A stretch of DNA of 64,000 nt from Nocardiopsis sp. CC223A (GTDB taxonomy: Bacteria > Actinomycetota > Actinomycetes > Streptosporangiales > Streptosporangiaceae), in NCBI RefSeq assembly GCF_030766825.1, contig NZ_JASFDV010000030.1:1-64000 (forward strand), read 5' to 3'. This document shows positions 8,183 to 16,022 of the stretch, piece after piece. A program made the position numbers and the translations under genes. Every line of letters begins with the position of its first letter. Position 1 is the stretch's first letter. The notes beneath the pieces are model-generated. The model saw nothing but the letters and a program-made list of their open reading frames with translations, was not told the DNA's origin and did not search any database.

Positions 8183-8524
8183 ATGTACATTGAGACACAG
8201 TGGATCAACGTCGTTGTCGGCATATGCCTCATTGCCGCCTCATGCGCGTTCATGATCGCTCAGACGCGACGGCGCCATGCGCAGAAGCCCTGGCATTCGA
8301 GTTTGTTCTGGTCTATCATTCCGGGTCTAGTCGGGGGAATGGTGGTGATCGCGGAAACCCCAAGGCTGTTGGGGGTTGATGCGGGATCCTTGATTATCAG
8401 TGACATGGCGGCCAATGCCTTGGGCATCGTCGCGCTGCTGTTGGTCCTCAGGGCCATCGTCATCTTGTGCTTCCGGCTGGTCCGCTCCGTGTTCGACCGG
8501 ATGCAAACCTCCGCTACGAAGTAA
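8183..8524 (+). CDS. Small membrane protein, 113 aa, three predicted helices
   Basis: ATG 8183 has GGGAGAGC upstream. Hydrophobic segments fall at residues about 10-27, 44-60 and 78-99, with a basic loop (RRRHAQK) and a basic tail. Base composition is lower in GC than its neighbours. It converges on a secreted-protein gene across a shared hairpin; this pairing hints at a toxin/immunity or secretion partner but is not proof. No family is recognised. Confidence 0.6.
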   Translation: MYIETQWINVVVGICLIAASCAFMIAQTRRRHAQKPWHSSLFWSIIPGLVGGMVVIAETPRLLGVDAGSLIISDMAANALGIVALLLVLRAIVILCFRLVRSVFDRMQTSATK

Positions 8525-8526
8525 AA

Positions 8527-8556
8527 TGTTCCCCGCCACAGCTATGGCGGGGAACA
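8527..8556. terminator. Bidirectional hairpin between convergent genes
   Basis: A perfect 12-bp stem (8527-8538 with 8545-8556) with a 6-nt loop, placed 2 bp after one stop and 14 bp before the other. Confidence 0.8.
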
Positions 8557-8570
8557 CACCGTTTCGTGGG

Positions 8571-9257
8571 TCAGCTCAGGTTGCAGTCCATCCGAGTCGA
8601 GTAACGACCGTCCCCACCGCGGATCTGTGTGCACGGCTGGGCACTGGCTCCGAAGAAGTTGAAGTTGAACTGGGCCGCCTTGCGGATCTCCCAGTTCACG
8701 TCACGGGTGTAGTACCGGTTGAGGCCTTCGTACTCGTTGCCCTTGTAGCCCACACCTCCGGCCTGACTGACGCTGTGGCTGGTCACACTCGACCCGTTGT
8801 GGCACCATTTCAGCTCCATCCAGGTGTCACCAGTGTGAAAGCCCAAGTCGTACCACTCATCGTATTGGTAGTGCCGGTAGCACGCGGCCGCTTGCGTCTG
8901 CTGTTGCGCAGCGGCGACACCAGCTTCGGCGCGCTCTTGGCCAATCCGCGCCAACTCCACAGCCTCCTCACCCATAGCCTGGACCTGTTCGTCGTCAGGC
9001 CCGAGGAGCTCGAAGTCAGAGACGGCCGTCTCGGCAGTCATGTTATTGATGGCTTCTTCGAACAGCTCCTGTTCCAGGTCGGAGAAACCATCGACCACGG
9101 CTTGAGGGTCCTCCGACGTCCATACGGCGGTAGAGACATCCTCGCGCAGTTCTGCGCGCTCCTGCCCGCGAGGACTGTCGGCGTAGGCGGGGCCTTGAGT
9201 CAGCGCCAGGATGGATGCAGCCACAGCCACGGCGGCAAGGCAAGAAGACCTCTTCAT
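8571..9257 (-). CDS. Secreted protein of unknown function with Cys-containing C-terminal domain
   Basis: ATG 9257 is chosen because AGGAG lies 7 bp upstream and it gives a clean signal peptide (MKRSSCLAAVAVAASILALTQGPAYA, cleavage near residue 26). Residues 27-125 are acidic and helical (ELREDVSTAVWTSEDP, MGEEAVELARIGQERAEAG). Residues 126-228 form an aromatic, probably beta-rich domain with four Cys (126, 152, 209, 225): KWCHNGSSVTSH, GLNRYYTRDVNWE, FNFNFFGAS. The layout of signal, acidic pro-region and compact Cys domain resembles a processed exoprotein, but I cannot name the family. GC is lower than the surroundings. The stretch 9258-9423 shows only its promoter region. Confidence 0.65.
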   Translation of the reverse strand: MKRSSCLAAVAVAASILALTQGPAYADSPRGQERAELREDVSTAVWTSEDPQAVVDGFSDLEQELFEEAINNMTAETAVSDFELLGPDDEQVQAMGEEAVELARIGQERAEAGVAAAQQQTQAAACYRHYQYDEWYDLGFHTGDTWMELKWCHNGSSVTSHSVSQAGGVGYKGNEYEGLNRYYTRDVNWEIRKAAQFNFNFFGASAQPCTQIRGGDGRYSTRMDCNLS

Positions 9258-9423
9258 TCGATTGCTCCTGTTCTGAATGCGCACGGATTTTGGCGAGCGC
9301 CTGCGACGCTAACATTGGAGACGAGGTCTAATCAATGCCCACCTCTACCTTTAAGTCGCCCACGGGATGCGATAGATCCCGCACCCACTGATCACCACCC
9401 AAAAAGCTTTGACCTGCGAAGGT

Positions 9424-9675
9424 TTATTCGCATATGCGCTTGATCTGGAGTGGCGGAGATTTGTAATTCTGGTCACCAGCCAAAACATTGACCACAACCG
9501 GCCATCTTGGTCGGCACCGCCGCGGTTCGGTCGCGGCGGCGTAGTCGTCGGTGGACAACGGCGCGGTGTGCCCCGGCTCGGGCCCGTGCGGGTCGGCCAC
9601 ATGCTCACACGCCGAACAGCGGGGGTAGACGGGGTGCTCGGGGATGCGGTTGAGCCACACCATGAACAGGGACAT
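9424..9675 (-). CDS. Small Cys-rich hypothetical protein, 83 aa, probably altered at its 3' end
   Basis: From ATG 9675: MSLFMVWLNRIPEHPVYPRCSACEHVADPHGP, a CxxC motif that could bind zinc. After residue 55 (TEPRRC) the sequence changes to lower-GC codons unlike the first half, which suggests a junction near 9510 replaced the original end. It lies 26 bp downstream of the pseudogene on the same strand. Confidence 0.4.
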   Translation of the reverse strand: MSLFMVWLNRIPEHPVYPRCSACEHVADPHGPEPGHTAPLSTDDYAAATEPRRCRPRWPVVVNVLAGDQNYKSPPLQIKRICE

Positions 9676-9701
9676 CGACGCCTCCACGGGGGTCGGGGTG
9701 G

Positions 9702-10110
9702 TCAGGGTTCCTCTCCCAGGCCCAGGGCCTGCGCGGCCGGGCAGGGGTAGGTGACCTCGCAGGTCAGGCACCGCCGTTCGGTGATGTGGGCGTTGCCGTA
9801 CAGGTAGGAGGCGTGCAGGTCGCACTCGGCCTGGAGCAGGACCAGGCCCGCTTCGGTCAGGGCCTCCATGGCGGCGTCGGTGCGCGGCGCCTGTTCCAGG
9901 AGCTGGCGCTGGACGTGGGCCTCGGCCCGCAGGGCCGGGCGGGTGTAGGTGGGCGGCGTCGCACTCGTCCACGCCGTAGACGTCCAGGGCGTTGGCGTAG
10001 TGCAGGGCCGTCCACAGCGCCTCGGCCGGGACCAGACACATGGTGGCGTCGACGTCCTAGCCGACCAGGACGTCGGCCAGCTCCTGGAGGGCGGCGGTCT
10101 CGTGGAACAC
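9702..10110 (-). pseudogene. Broken hypothetical gene abutting an orphan Tn3 end
   Basis: Three pieces read as one protein only with repairs: VFHETAALQELADVLVG, then a TAG (near 10062), then MCLVPAEALWTALHYANALDVYG to about 9965, then a frame change into AEAHVQRQLLEQAPRTDAAMEALTEAG and the C-terminus ERRCLTCEVTYPCPAAQALGL. The Cys spacing suggests a zinc site. The first visible codon lies only 7 bp from the Tn3 end at 10118, so the 5' part was probably lost to that element. Confidence 0.5.
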
Positions 10111-10117
10111 GGGGGTC

Positions 10118-10155
10118 GGGGTGTGAGTAACAACGGAACAGGATCGTGCGCTAAG
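10118..10155 (+). repeat. Orphan third copy of the element-2 38-bp terminal repeat
   Basis: It matches the left end of the 24694-30422 transposon at all 38 positions except one (T for C at position 5): GGGGTGTGAGTAACAACGG then AACAGGATCGTGCGCTAAG. Its inner side points right, the same orientation as the repeat at 24694. The flanking five bases (GGGTC) differ from GACAC. Confidence 0.9.
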
Positions 10156-10182
10156 GGGGCTTTTTCGTGCCCGGACCCGGTT

Positions 10183-10228
10183 GGTACAAACCTTAGAACA
10201 TGATAAGGCCCACTTATCGTGAGTCAGG
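10183..10228 (+). repeat. Repeated motif, copy 1 (putative recombination site)
   Basis: It carries GGTACAAACCTTAGAACATG then GATAAG-GCCCA-CTTATC and GAGTCAGG. Similar copies lie at 13815-13858 and 32338-32381. Copies 2 and 3 have a C-rich terminator beside them; here only the terminator's right half (GGGGGCTTTTTCG) survives next to the Tn3 end. Confidence 0.55.
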
Positions 10229-10259
10229 ATTCCGGGGTTCCCGGATGGCGTCGGGGCTC

Positions 10260-10303
10260 AACGTAACTAAATACGTTTTAGAGTTAACGTTTCCAACGAA
10301 ACG
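10260..10303. promoter_or_regulatory. Two AT-rich palindromes
   Basis: AACGTA-(6)-TACGTT at 10260-10277 and CGTTTC-(4)-GAAACG at 10288-10303, both perfect, lie in a locally AT-rich patch. They overlap the 3' end of a weakly supported minus-strand gene, so they are either operators or part of a terminator. Confidence 0.4.
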
Positions 10304-10845
10304 AAATTAGCGGAGTCCGGCGGGGGCGGCCGGTGCGCAGAGATGTCGGTTCTCACTGGACCTGGCGACTTCTCACGCGAATCGGCGAGCGGCGTGGCGA
10401 GTTGTCCCGTCGCATCGAACCAAGGAAGGCTGGATCGCCCTCGTCGCTGAGACCACCACCGCGCCGCCCGGCCTGCCGCCTCTGCATGGCCCGACGGCAC
10501 ATCCACGGCCTCGTCGTCCGCAGCACTCCACACCATGAAGGCGTCTGCCACCGTCACCACCGCTGGCTCCTCGGCGATGAACAGCATGAACCGACGCGGC
10601 TGCCCGAGATCCTGCGAGCCGATCTCCGCCATCACCGGATCGTCCACCCAGGTGCACGTCCCTCCACCGCACCGGCCTACACCGACGCCCGTGACCGCCT
10701 GAACAGGTGGTTCACCAGCGAGAGCAGCGGTGAGCCGCTTCAACAGAGATGGAACCGCCGCCTCCACGCGCCGGGCGGGGACCCGTTCGGTGATCCGCCT
10801 CGGGTTACCGGCAAGACCATCCTCAGTTGCCGACCGAAGCGTCAC
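10267..10845 (-). CDS. Hypothetical protein, up to 192 aa
   Basis: GTG 10845 is the first start in the frame. The middle (EIGSQDLGQPRRFMLFIAEEPAVVTVADAFMVWSAADDE) has natural alternation of strands and helices and is the reason to prefer this strand over the overlapping Arg-rich plus-strand frame. No family is recognised; the true start may be downstream. Confidence 0.4.
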   Translation of the reverse strand: MTLRSATEDGLAGNPRRITERVPARRVEAAVPSLLKRLTAALAGEPPVQAVTGVGVGRCGGGTCTWVDDPVMAEIGSQDLGQPRRFMLFIAEEPAVVTVADAFMVWSAADDEAVDVPSGHAEAAGRAARWWSQRRGRSSLPWFDATGQLATPLADSREKSPGPVRTDISAHRPPPPDSANFVSLETLTLKRI

Positions 10846-10962
10846 AACGACTCAACATCGCACCCCATCGGCTTCCGCTGCATGAGATGGTCGTCCCCGT
10901 GACCGAGAAGGGGCCGTGATCTCACCCGTCGGCTGTCAGCGCCGATCGTCATCATGGGAGAC

Positions 10963-11281
10963 ATGGCCAACCCGAACCTCAGCACCGGCAGTATCTGGCG
11001 GCTCAACCACGGCGACCAGGAGATTGCCCGGCTGACCGTGATCGGCACCGATATGCCCTGGACGCACGCAGAAGTCGAGACGCTTCCTGGTTGAGCAAGA
11101 GCGGGCTGTCGACGAGGAGGACTGGGACCGGGCCGATGCCTGCTACACCCGGATCCGCAGTGCGCTCACCCTGACGTTTCCCGGCGGTGGCCCGGTCGCC
11201 GAGTTCATGCTGCACATCCACGACGACGGCACCGCCGGCTGGCGCTGGCACGACGAGCCCTTCGACGCGGTGAGCCCGTGA
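10963..11281 (+). pseudogene. Frameshifted hypothetical gene
   Basis: From ATG 10963 (GGGAG upstream) the frame reads MANPNLSTGSIWRLNHGDQEIARL to a TGA at 11092. One base out of frame, a natural continuation runs FLVEQERAVDEEDWDRADACYTRIRSALTLTFPGGGPVAEF and HIHDDGTAGWRWHDEPFDAVSP to a stop at 11279-11281. The two halves make one conserved-looking protein of about 105 aa, broken near 11085. The restored stop overlaps the next start. Function is unknown. Confidence 0.55.
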
Positions 11282-11721
11282 TGACCTGGGTTCGCTGCTC
11301 CTGGGCCGAGGAAGACGTGTGGTTCTGCTTCGAGCTGGACGCCGATGGCTACGTGATCCGGCAAGTCGAGCCGTGGGAGCCTGGAAACAGGGCTCTGACC
11401 GCTGCCTCGCCGGCCGAGTGGCAGGAGGCCCGAAGAGACGGTCGATCCGCTGAATACGAGAGCGTCTACGGCCTGACCGCGGAACCGGCCATCTCCGAGT
11501 GGGAAGGGCACGGCCCGCAGTCGTTGTCGGCCGATGAGTTCGAGCTCGTTTGGTCGACCGCCCGCGGTGAACTTCAGGATCGTCAGCGGCGCCCCTCTTC
11601 CCGAGCACGTCCATTACCGGGGACCTCGACCAGGAAACCGCCATCTTCAACGCGAAACCGGCCATCAGGCGTCCCGCCGACCTGGCAAGGTCCTGCTCAG
11701 GCGGCATCACCCTCGCCATGA
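11278..11721 (+). CDS. Hypothetical protein, 3' end probably altered
   Basis: Start GTG 11278 or ATG 11281, overlapping the previous stop. Residues 1-100 look natural (TWVRCSWAEEDVWFCFELDADGYVIRQVEPWE and LSADEFELVWSTARGEL). After about 11575 the frame turns Pro/Arg/Ser-rich, which suggests the original stop was lost by an indel. The two-gene block resembles small paired actinomycete genes of unknown function. Confidence 0.5.
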   Translation: MMTWVRCSWAEEDVWFCFELDADGYVIRQVEPWEPGNRALTAASPAEWQEARRDGRSAEYESVYGLTAEPAISEWEGHGPQSLSADEFELVWSTARGELQDRQRRPSSRARPLPGTSTRKPPSSTRNRPSGVPPTWQGPAQAASPSP

Positions 11722-11955
11722 TCCATGAGACGCGCCAACCGCACCGCCCACGCGTCTTCGCGACGCCTCGTCGCTGCCCCCGGTGATTCGCGGTTGAACC
11801 TGTCATCCCGCAGGTCAGCGGCCTCACCCCTGCAAGATCTGATGAGACGGAACACGAGTTGTCAGATGATCTGGAAAGGAGCGCCGTGGGCGGAGGGGTC
11901 GCGGCTGCCCTCCTGAGGGTGAGCCGACCAGACCGACCGAACGACACCAGGAAGT

Positions 11956-12051
11956 CGCCACTTCACATGGAAAGAACCTGCGTCAGGGCTTCTCACCCGA
12001 TGTGGCGGACGCCTGGTCAGACCATGCCGGGTTCGCCACATCAGATGAGAA
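11956..12051. repeat. Cluster of CGCCAC/GTGGCG repeats with a compound inverted repeat
   Basis: TTCTCA (11990-11995) and GATGTGGCG (11999-12007) pair perfectly with CGCCACATC (12034-12042) and TGAGAA (12046-12051), with matched 3-nt interruptions. A third arm (CGCCACTTCACATG) lies just upstream near 11957. The function is unknown. Confidence 0.5.
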
Positions 12052-12153
12052 CCGACACCGGTGCGCGGAGGCGGTGGGGAAGAGGCCGTGGCGCACCGTG
12101 GGACCGGGACGGTCGATCCGGGCCCGCCGAGCACGCCCGCGTGGCGGGCACGA

Positions 12154-12183
12154 CCGTCAGGACGGAACGGTGAGTCCTGACGG
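12154..12183. terminator. 10-bp hairpin
   Basis: CCGTCAGGAC at 12154-12163 pairs perfectly with 12174-12183 around a 10-nt loop. There is no U-run, so it may be an attenuator or a remnant. Confidence 0.35.
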
Positions 12184-12600
12184 CATTACGTCTGCTGGCG
12201 TTCGTTGGAGCGGCCAAGTGCCCCCGCTCGACGCCGCTACCTCAAGGCCATTGTCTGCGTCACCGACGGCACCGTGGTCCGCATCCGCATCGTCGCCCCT
12301 GACGGGAAAAGAGAGGACGACGACCGCGGCTGCGCCGCCGCGCCGGTCGGCGCTCCGCTGACCAACGACGAGATCGCCGAGCAGCTCCCCGCCCTCGGCC
12401 TGCGCATGGGCCGCACACCCGGGGGCCGAGACCGGTAGGAGTCGTTGATCAAGTGATCTGCATTCTTCGGGACTTCCACCACTCTGATCACTGTGTGCGG
12501 TCGCTGGGGGCGGCACTGTCCGGTCCGCAGCCGGGAAATCCGAATGACACCCGCCGCATCCCGTGCCACGCTGGTCTCTCCCCGGTCAACGGAGGCCCCC

Positions 12601-13056
12601 ATGGATGCGTGCGTGTTCTGTCTGATCCGCGACGGCGAGGCCGCACACAGCCTCGTCCACTCCGACGACCTGGTGTTGGCGTTCATGGACCTGTACCCGG
12701 TCACACCAGGGCACGTGCTGGTGGTTCCGCGTGAGCATCTGGTGGGCTTGGGCGAGATCGGTGACGAGCTGGGCGGACGGCTGTGGAGCGTGGCCCGCCG
12801 CGTGGGCGAGGCCCTGCGTCGGAACGCCCTGAACACCGGGGACACGGACGCAGGTTCCGGCGGGCCGATGCGTTGCGAGGGCGTCAACCTGTTCCTGGCC
12901 GACGGCGAGGCGGCCGGCCAGGAGGTCTTCCACGCGCACCTGCACGTCTTTCCACGCTATGAGGGCGATGCCTTCTCGGTGCACGCCCTGTGGCAGGAGG
13001 CCGAACGCACCGAACTCGACGGCCACGCGGCCAGGCTGCGCGCCCTGCTGCCCTGA
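12601..13056 (+). CDS. HIT-family nucleotide hydrolase
   Basis: The 151-aa product starts at ATG 12601 with GGAGG upstream. It has the HIT layout: CVFCLIRDGE at the N-terminus, LAFMDLYPVTPGHVLVVPREH in the middle, and the catalytic HAHLHVFPRY histidine triad near residue 115. Family members cleave adenylated or dinucleoside polyphosphate substrates in the cytosol; the exact substrate is not predictable. The start ATG is the only one that keeps the Cys pair. It stands alone among remnants in the accessory region and could be cargo. Confidence 0.88.
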   Translation: MDACVFCLIRDGEAAHSLVHSDDLVLAFMDLYPVTPGHVLVVPREHLVGLGEIGDELGGRLWSVARRVGEALRRNALNTGDTDAGSGGPMRCEGVNLFLADGEAAGQEVFHAHLHVFPRYEGDAFSVHALWQEAERTELDGHAARLRALLP

Positions 13057-13089
13057 CCACGGATGGGATCGAGGAACAGGATCCGGCGC

Positions 13090-13327
13090 TGGGCCTCCAA
13101 GCCAGGCTCCCGGGGCTCGGGGCGGCCCGAGAGCCAGCGCAGGACCCGGAACGCCCGGCTGCTGTGCCGGTCGCTGCCGAACAGGGCATGCCCAGCAGCA
13201 CGGACACGCCCACGGCTCCCACCGCGATCACGGCGGCGCCGACTCCGGGGCGGGTGAACCGGGCACCGAGGGGGATCGCTATGGCAGCCGCCCATCGGCC
13301 AACCGCAGAGCATCGGATGATTCTCAT
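13090..13327 (-). pseudogene. Remnant of a small membrane protein
   Basis: From ATG 13327 one frame gives a hydrophobic segment (GVGAAVIAVGAVGVSVLLG). The next frame continues HALFGSDRHSSRAFRVLRWL and SGRPEPREPG, a tail I associate with short actinomycete membrane proteins. A one-base shift near 13190 separates them. Low confidence. Confidence 0.3.
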
Positions 13328-13420
13328 GCAGGGACCACTACCTCCCCCGACCTCAGCAGGAGACCTTCCGTCACGATAACTTACCGATTGTGACTGTAGG
13401 TGCCGTTAGTGCACGTGCCA

Positions 13421-13455
13421 GGGGAGACCGGTAGGAATTCCCGTTAGCGGCCCGA
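13421..13455 (+). repeat. Orphan Tn3-type end related to element 1
   Basis: It begins GGGGAGACCGG and contains GGAATTCCCGTTAGCGGCCC, shared with the element-1 end (4321-4358) and with 33259-33296. The inner side points right towards a terminator that also accompanies the copy at 33259. It is a few bases shorter than 38 bp between the conserved blocks, so it is probably decayed. Confidence 0.5.
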
Positions 13456-13470
13456 CCGGCCGCACCACGA

Positions 13471-13509
13471 AGTCCCGCACCCCGGAACCTCCGGGGGTGC
13501 GGGACTTTT
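13471..13509 (+). terminator. Terminator, copy of the 6394 hairpin
   Basis: AGTCCCGCACCCCGG (13471-13485) pairs with 13491-13506 around AACCT, followed by TTTT. Nearly the same stem, loop and downstream bases occur at 6394-6428. Confidence 0.85.
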
Positions 13510-13631
13510 CGCGTTCGCGGGGCCGGTTTCGGCTGTGGCCCCTCCCGGCCACCGGGGCCTGTCCGTCGCCGGCGCGGGGTGGGCCGCCTCGGGAGCGGGC
13601 GCGCGGTGCGCCCGTCCGGGAGGAGACGACC

Positions 13632-13748
13632 GTGCACAGGTCCAAAGGCAGCCCGAGCATCGGCAGCCGCGAGTACGACCCGCTCGACCCGGCCCCGGCC
13701 CCCGAGCCGGACGTGGAGAAGCCCGGCACCGAGCGCAAGCCCACCTGA
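13632..13748 (+). CDS. Very small Pro-rich hypothetical protein, 38 aa
   Basis: GTG 13632 with GGAGGAG upstream; HRSKGSPSIGSREYDPLDPAPAPEPDVE then a basic tail. It is followed by an imperfect C-rich hairpin (13772-13804). Support is only the ribosome site and the natural charge pattern. Confidence 0.35.
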   Translation: MHRSKGSPSIGSREYDPLDPAPAPEPDVEKPGTERKPT

Positions 13749-13814
13749 GGTCACGCCCCGGTCACGACAGCCCCCGTGCAACCGATTGGTCGCGCGGGGG
13801 CTCTTTCCTGCCTT

Positions 13815-13858
13815 GATGCAAATCCTCACACATGAGGAACCGCTTATCGGGCGTCAGG
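13815..13858 (+). repeat. Repeated motif, copy 2 (putative recombination site)
   Basis: GATGCAAATCCTCACACATG, then an imperfect core ending CGCTTATCGG and GCGTCAGG. It lies right after an imperfect hairpin (13772-13804) that matches the one beside copy 3. It is in direct orientation with copy 1. The stretch 13859-14071 shows no gene. Confidence 0.5.
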
Positions 13859-14071
13859 TTCAGGAAAACCAGGGGTCCAACAACGGGGCGCGAAGGCGCG
13901 GGGAACATCCGATCGGAAACCCGGACTGCCTAAACCACACCCTCGGCGCGAGGAGTATCGGCCCCGGCTTCAAATTTTCCTGAACGGCACCCTCATGTGG
14001 GGAGGGGTGCCGCCTGACCGTTTCCGGCGAATCCCTGTCCGCAACGGCCAGGGTGAGGAACAATCACCCGT

Positions 14072-14239
14072 ATGGGACACAGGAAGGTCTGGGAGCTGGC
14101 CCTGGGCGTGATCACGCCGGTGCTGGCCGGGTTCTGGGCACTGCCCGGGCTCTTGCACAACCGGCAGCGGCGGCACTCGGCGATCGGTCGGCTGTCACCC
14201 GTAGAGTTCGGGAAGAGGCCACCGAGCACCGTGGTCTGA
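14072..14239 (+). pseudogene. IS3-type transposase C-terminal remnant fused to a short leader
   Basis: The frame from ATG 14072 starts with a hydrophobic leader (MGHRKVWELALGVITPVLAG) and ends HNRQRRHSAIGRLSPVEFGK, the hallmark C-terminal block of IS3-family OrfB (usually YNxxRxHSALGxxSPxEF). Only about 25 residues of the integrase remain, so this is an insertion-sequence scar. Confidence 0.55.
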
Positions 14240-14415
14240 GAATCCGGAAACACGGCTCCAGCGAATCCGGTACATGCCAGAGCCTCCGATAAACCCGGCA
14301 CGAAACACCCTGTGGGCCTCGCCCGACGTGCGCATCCGCCACCACGGAGCCCAAACGCCTCCATCACCCGCAGGTGGGCGATCTGGAGCCGACCCATCGG
14401 TCCCTGGACCTGCCG

Positions 14416-14525
14416 ACGGGGCCCGCGGGCCAGAGCGGGTCGTTGTCGCCGCCGAGGCGTTCCGGCAGGGCCCAGGCCTGGTCCGGGGTGCCCGCAACGA
14501 TGCGTTCGTGCGTGTTGTTGATCAT
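14416..14525 (-). pseudogene. SRPBCC-type N-terminal remnant
   Basis: From ATG 14525: MINNTHERIVAGTPDQAWAL then PERLGGDNDPLWPAGPVG, resembling the start of actinomycete SRPBCC (START-like) proteins, ending early at a stop near 14416. It lies divergent to the TetR gene 33 bp away, and TetR regulators often control such a neighbour. It is truncated to about 36 residues. Confidence 0.4.
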
Positions 14526-14557
14526 GCCCGACCTCCATACGGTGGCGTAATGGCGTC

Positions 14558-15118
14558 ATGGGTCGGGTCACCGCGGACGATTGGGCGCGCGCCGCCCTGG
14601 AGGTACTGGCGGAGGGCGGGCTGCGGGCGATCGCCGTGGAGGCGGTCGCCGCCCGGCTGAACGTGTCCAAGGGCAGCTTCTACTGGCACTTCACCAACCG
14701 CAGGGCCCTGGTGGACGCGGCGCTGCGGCTGTGGGAGTCCGGCACCGGGGCGGTCATCGCCGAGGTGGAGAAGATCACCGATCCCGCCCAGCGCCTGCGG
14801 ACCCTGTTGGAGATCGCGCTCGGCGAACCCACGGCCGCCGCCGTCTCCTTCTGGCTGATCAGCGGAGCCGACGACCCGGCCGCCGCCGAGGTCGCCCGGC
14901 GTGTGACCGATCGGCGCATGGGCCTCATGCAGTCGGCCCTGCGGCTGCTCGGCCGGTCCGAGGAGGAGGCCCGGGCCCGGGTGGTCGCCGGGTACGGCGG
15001 CTACCTGGGGGTGGCCGCGCTGGTCCGGATCGGCGCCGTGGACTCCGCGCCCGCCACCTTCACCGAGCAGGCGCTGGCCGAGATGGGTGTTCCCGTCCCG
15101 GGCACCGACCCCGCGTGA
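14558..15118 (+). CDS. TetR-family transcriptional regulator
   Basis: 186 aa from ATG 14558. Residues 5-50 form the TetR HTH (WARAALEVLAEGGLRAIAVE, AVAARLNVSKGSFYWHF, TNRRALVDAAL). The C-terminus is a helical ligand-binding part. Known role: a dimeric repressor, usually of its divergent neighbour. Here the neighbour is a truncated SRPBCC fragment, so the present target is unclear. Confidence 0.92.
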   Translation: MGRVTADDWARAALEVLAEGGLRAIAVEAVAARLNVSKGSFYWHFTNRRALVDAALRLWESGTGAVIAEVEKITDPAQRLRTLLEIALGEPTAAAVSFWLISGADDPAAAEVARRVTDRRMGLMQSALRLLGRSEEEARARVVAGYGGYLGVAALVRIGAVDSAPATFTEQALAEMGVPVPGTDPA

Positions 15119-15201
15119 GGGCACATCCGCCGCACGGCGGGTCTGCGATCAGGCGGGCCGCCGCGGTGCTCACACGCACCGGGTGAGCGGCGAAGAGCCG
15201 G

Positions 15202-15933
15202 TCAGGGGCGGTGGGCCGCGACCGTTTCCCGGGCCCGGCGCACGATCTCGGCCAGGTGGGAGTGGTGGGCCCCGGGCCAGTACACCCGATCGCACGCCGG
15301 GCATCGGGCGAAGGCGTCGTAGGCGGCGCGGGTGCCCGCCTCCAGATCTGCGGTGACCTGCTGCTTGTCGGCGTGGACGAGCAGGCCGTTGCAGGCCGGG
15401 CAGCGCGTCCAGGGGTCCAGGGTCGGGGCGAATCGGTCCAGGACCTCGCGCAGCTGGTCGTCGGGGCGGGTCTGGCGGACGTGGGCGCCCGCGCACAGGC
15501 CCGACCGGCTGAGCAGGCCGCGGTCGCGGGTGAGCAGGACCCGCTCCTCGGCGTTGGCCTGCCGGAACAGCGAGGGGTCGTCGCGGTCGTTGTCGTAGGC
15601 GGTGTCCAGGCCCAGCAGGCGCAGGCGCCGGGCCAGGGTGCCCAGGTGCACGTCCAGCAGGAAGCGCAAGGGGAAGGGGACGGACTGGGGCAGGGCCACC
15701 GGTGGGACGTCCACGGTCTGCCCGGGGGCGGGTATGGTGCCGGGCGATGCGGGGCGGCCGTCCAGGAGCAGGGTGCCGACCTCGGTCATGGGCACACCGT
15801 GCGACTGGACCAGGTGGGCCAGGGTGGAGGTGGAGTCGGCGCGCGCGTGCAGGGTTCCGTTCCGGTGGCGCGGAGCCAGGAAGAACCGTAGTTCGGGCGC
15901 GAAGCGCAGTTCCAGGGTGGGTTCCATCGGCAT
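15202..15933 (-). CDS. Mut7-C RNase domain protein with N-terminal ubiquitin-like domain
   Basis: ATG 15933 (MPMEPTLELRFAPEL) is preferred to the longer frame because upstream codons are atypical. Residues about 1-80 match the Mut7-C ubiquitin-like domain. The rest is a PIN-like RNase: LDVHLGTLARRLRLLGLDT, ANAEERVLLTRDRGLL. It closes with a four-Cys zinc ribbon (RCPACNGLL and RCPACDRVYWPG). The role is predicted RNA cleavage; substrates are unknown. Confidence 0.88.
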   Translation of the reverse strand: MPMEPTLELRFAPELRFFLAPRHRNGTLHARADSTSTLAHLVQSHGVPMTEVGTLLLDGRPASPGTIPAPGQTVDVPPVALPQSVPFPLRFLLDVHLGTLARRLRLLGLDTAYDNDRDDPSLFRQANAEERVLLTRDRGLLSRSGLCAGAHVRQTRPDDQLREVLDRFAPTLDPWTRCPACNGLLVHADKQQVTADLEAGTRAAYDAFARCPACDRVYWPGAHHSHLAEIVRRARETVAAHRP

Positions 15934-16022
15934 GAGTATGCCACCGTGCGGGCTCGGCCACCTTTTCTTTTCCCGGCGGTGCCGGGTGTCCCGAGTATCT
16001 ATTCCAGTACTAGAATGATGGT

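Larger units (their letters stand above)
11722..12600. other. Gene-poor stretch with repeats and hairpins
   Basis: No convincing gene. A possible remnant at 12205-12438 (plus) ends VRIRIVAPDGKREDDD...TNDEIAEQLPALGLRMG, which looks like a protein tail with a degraded front. Repeats at 11956-12051 and a 10-bp hairpin at 12154-12183 are listed separately. An AGTGATC/GATCACT pair (12452-12458, 12486-12492) may be an operator for the HIT gene. Confidence 0.4.

Noticed and set aside
9702-10133. A single 143-aa gene starting inside the Tn3 end
   Set aside because: Its first 60 residues are shadow sequence; the natural protein lies in another frame, so the locus is a broken gene.
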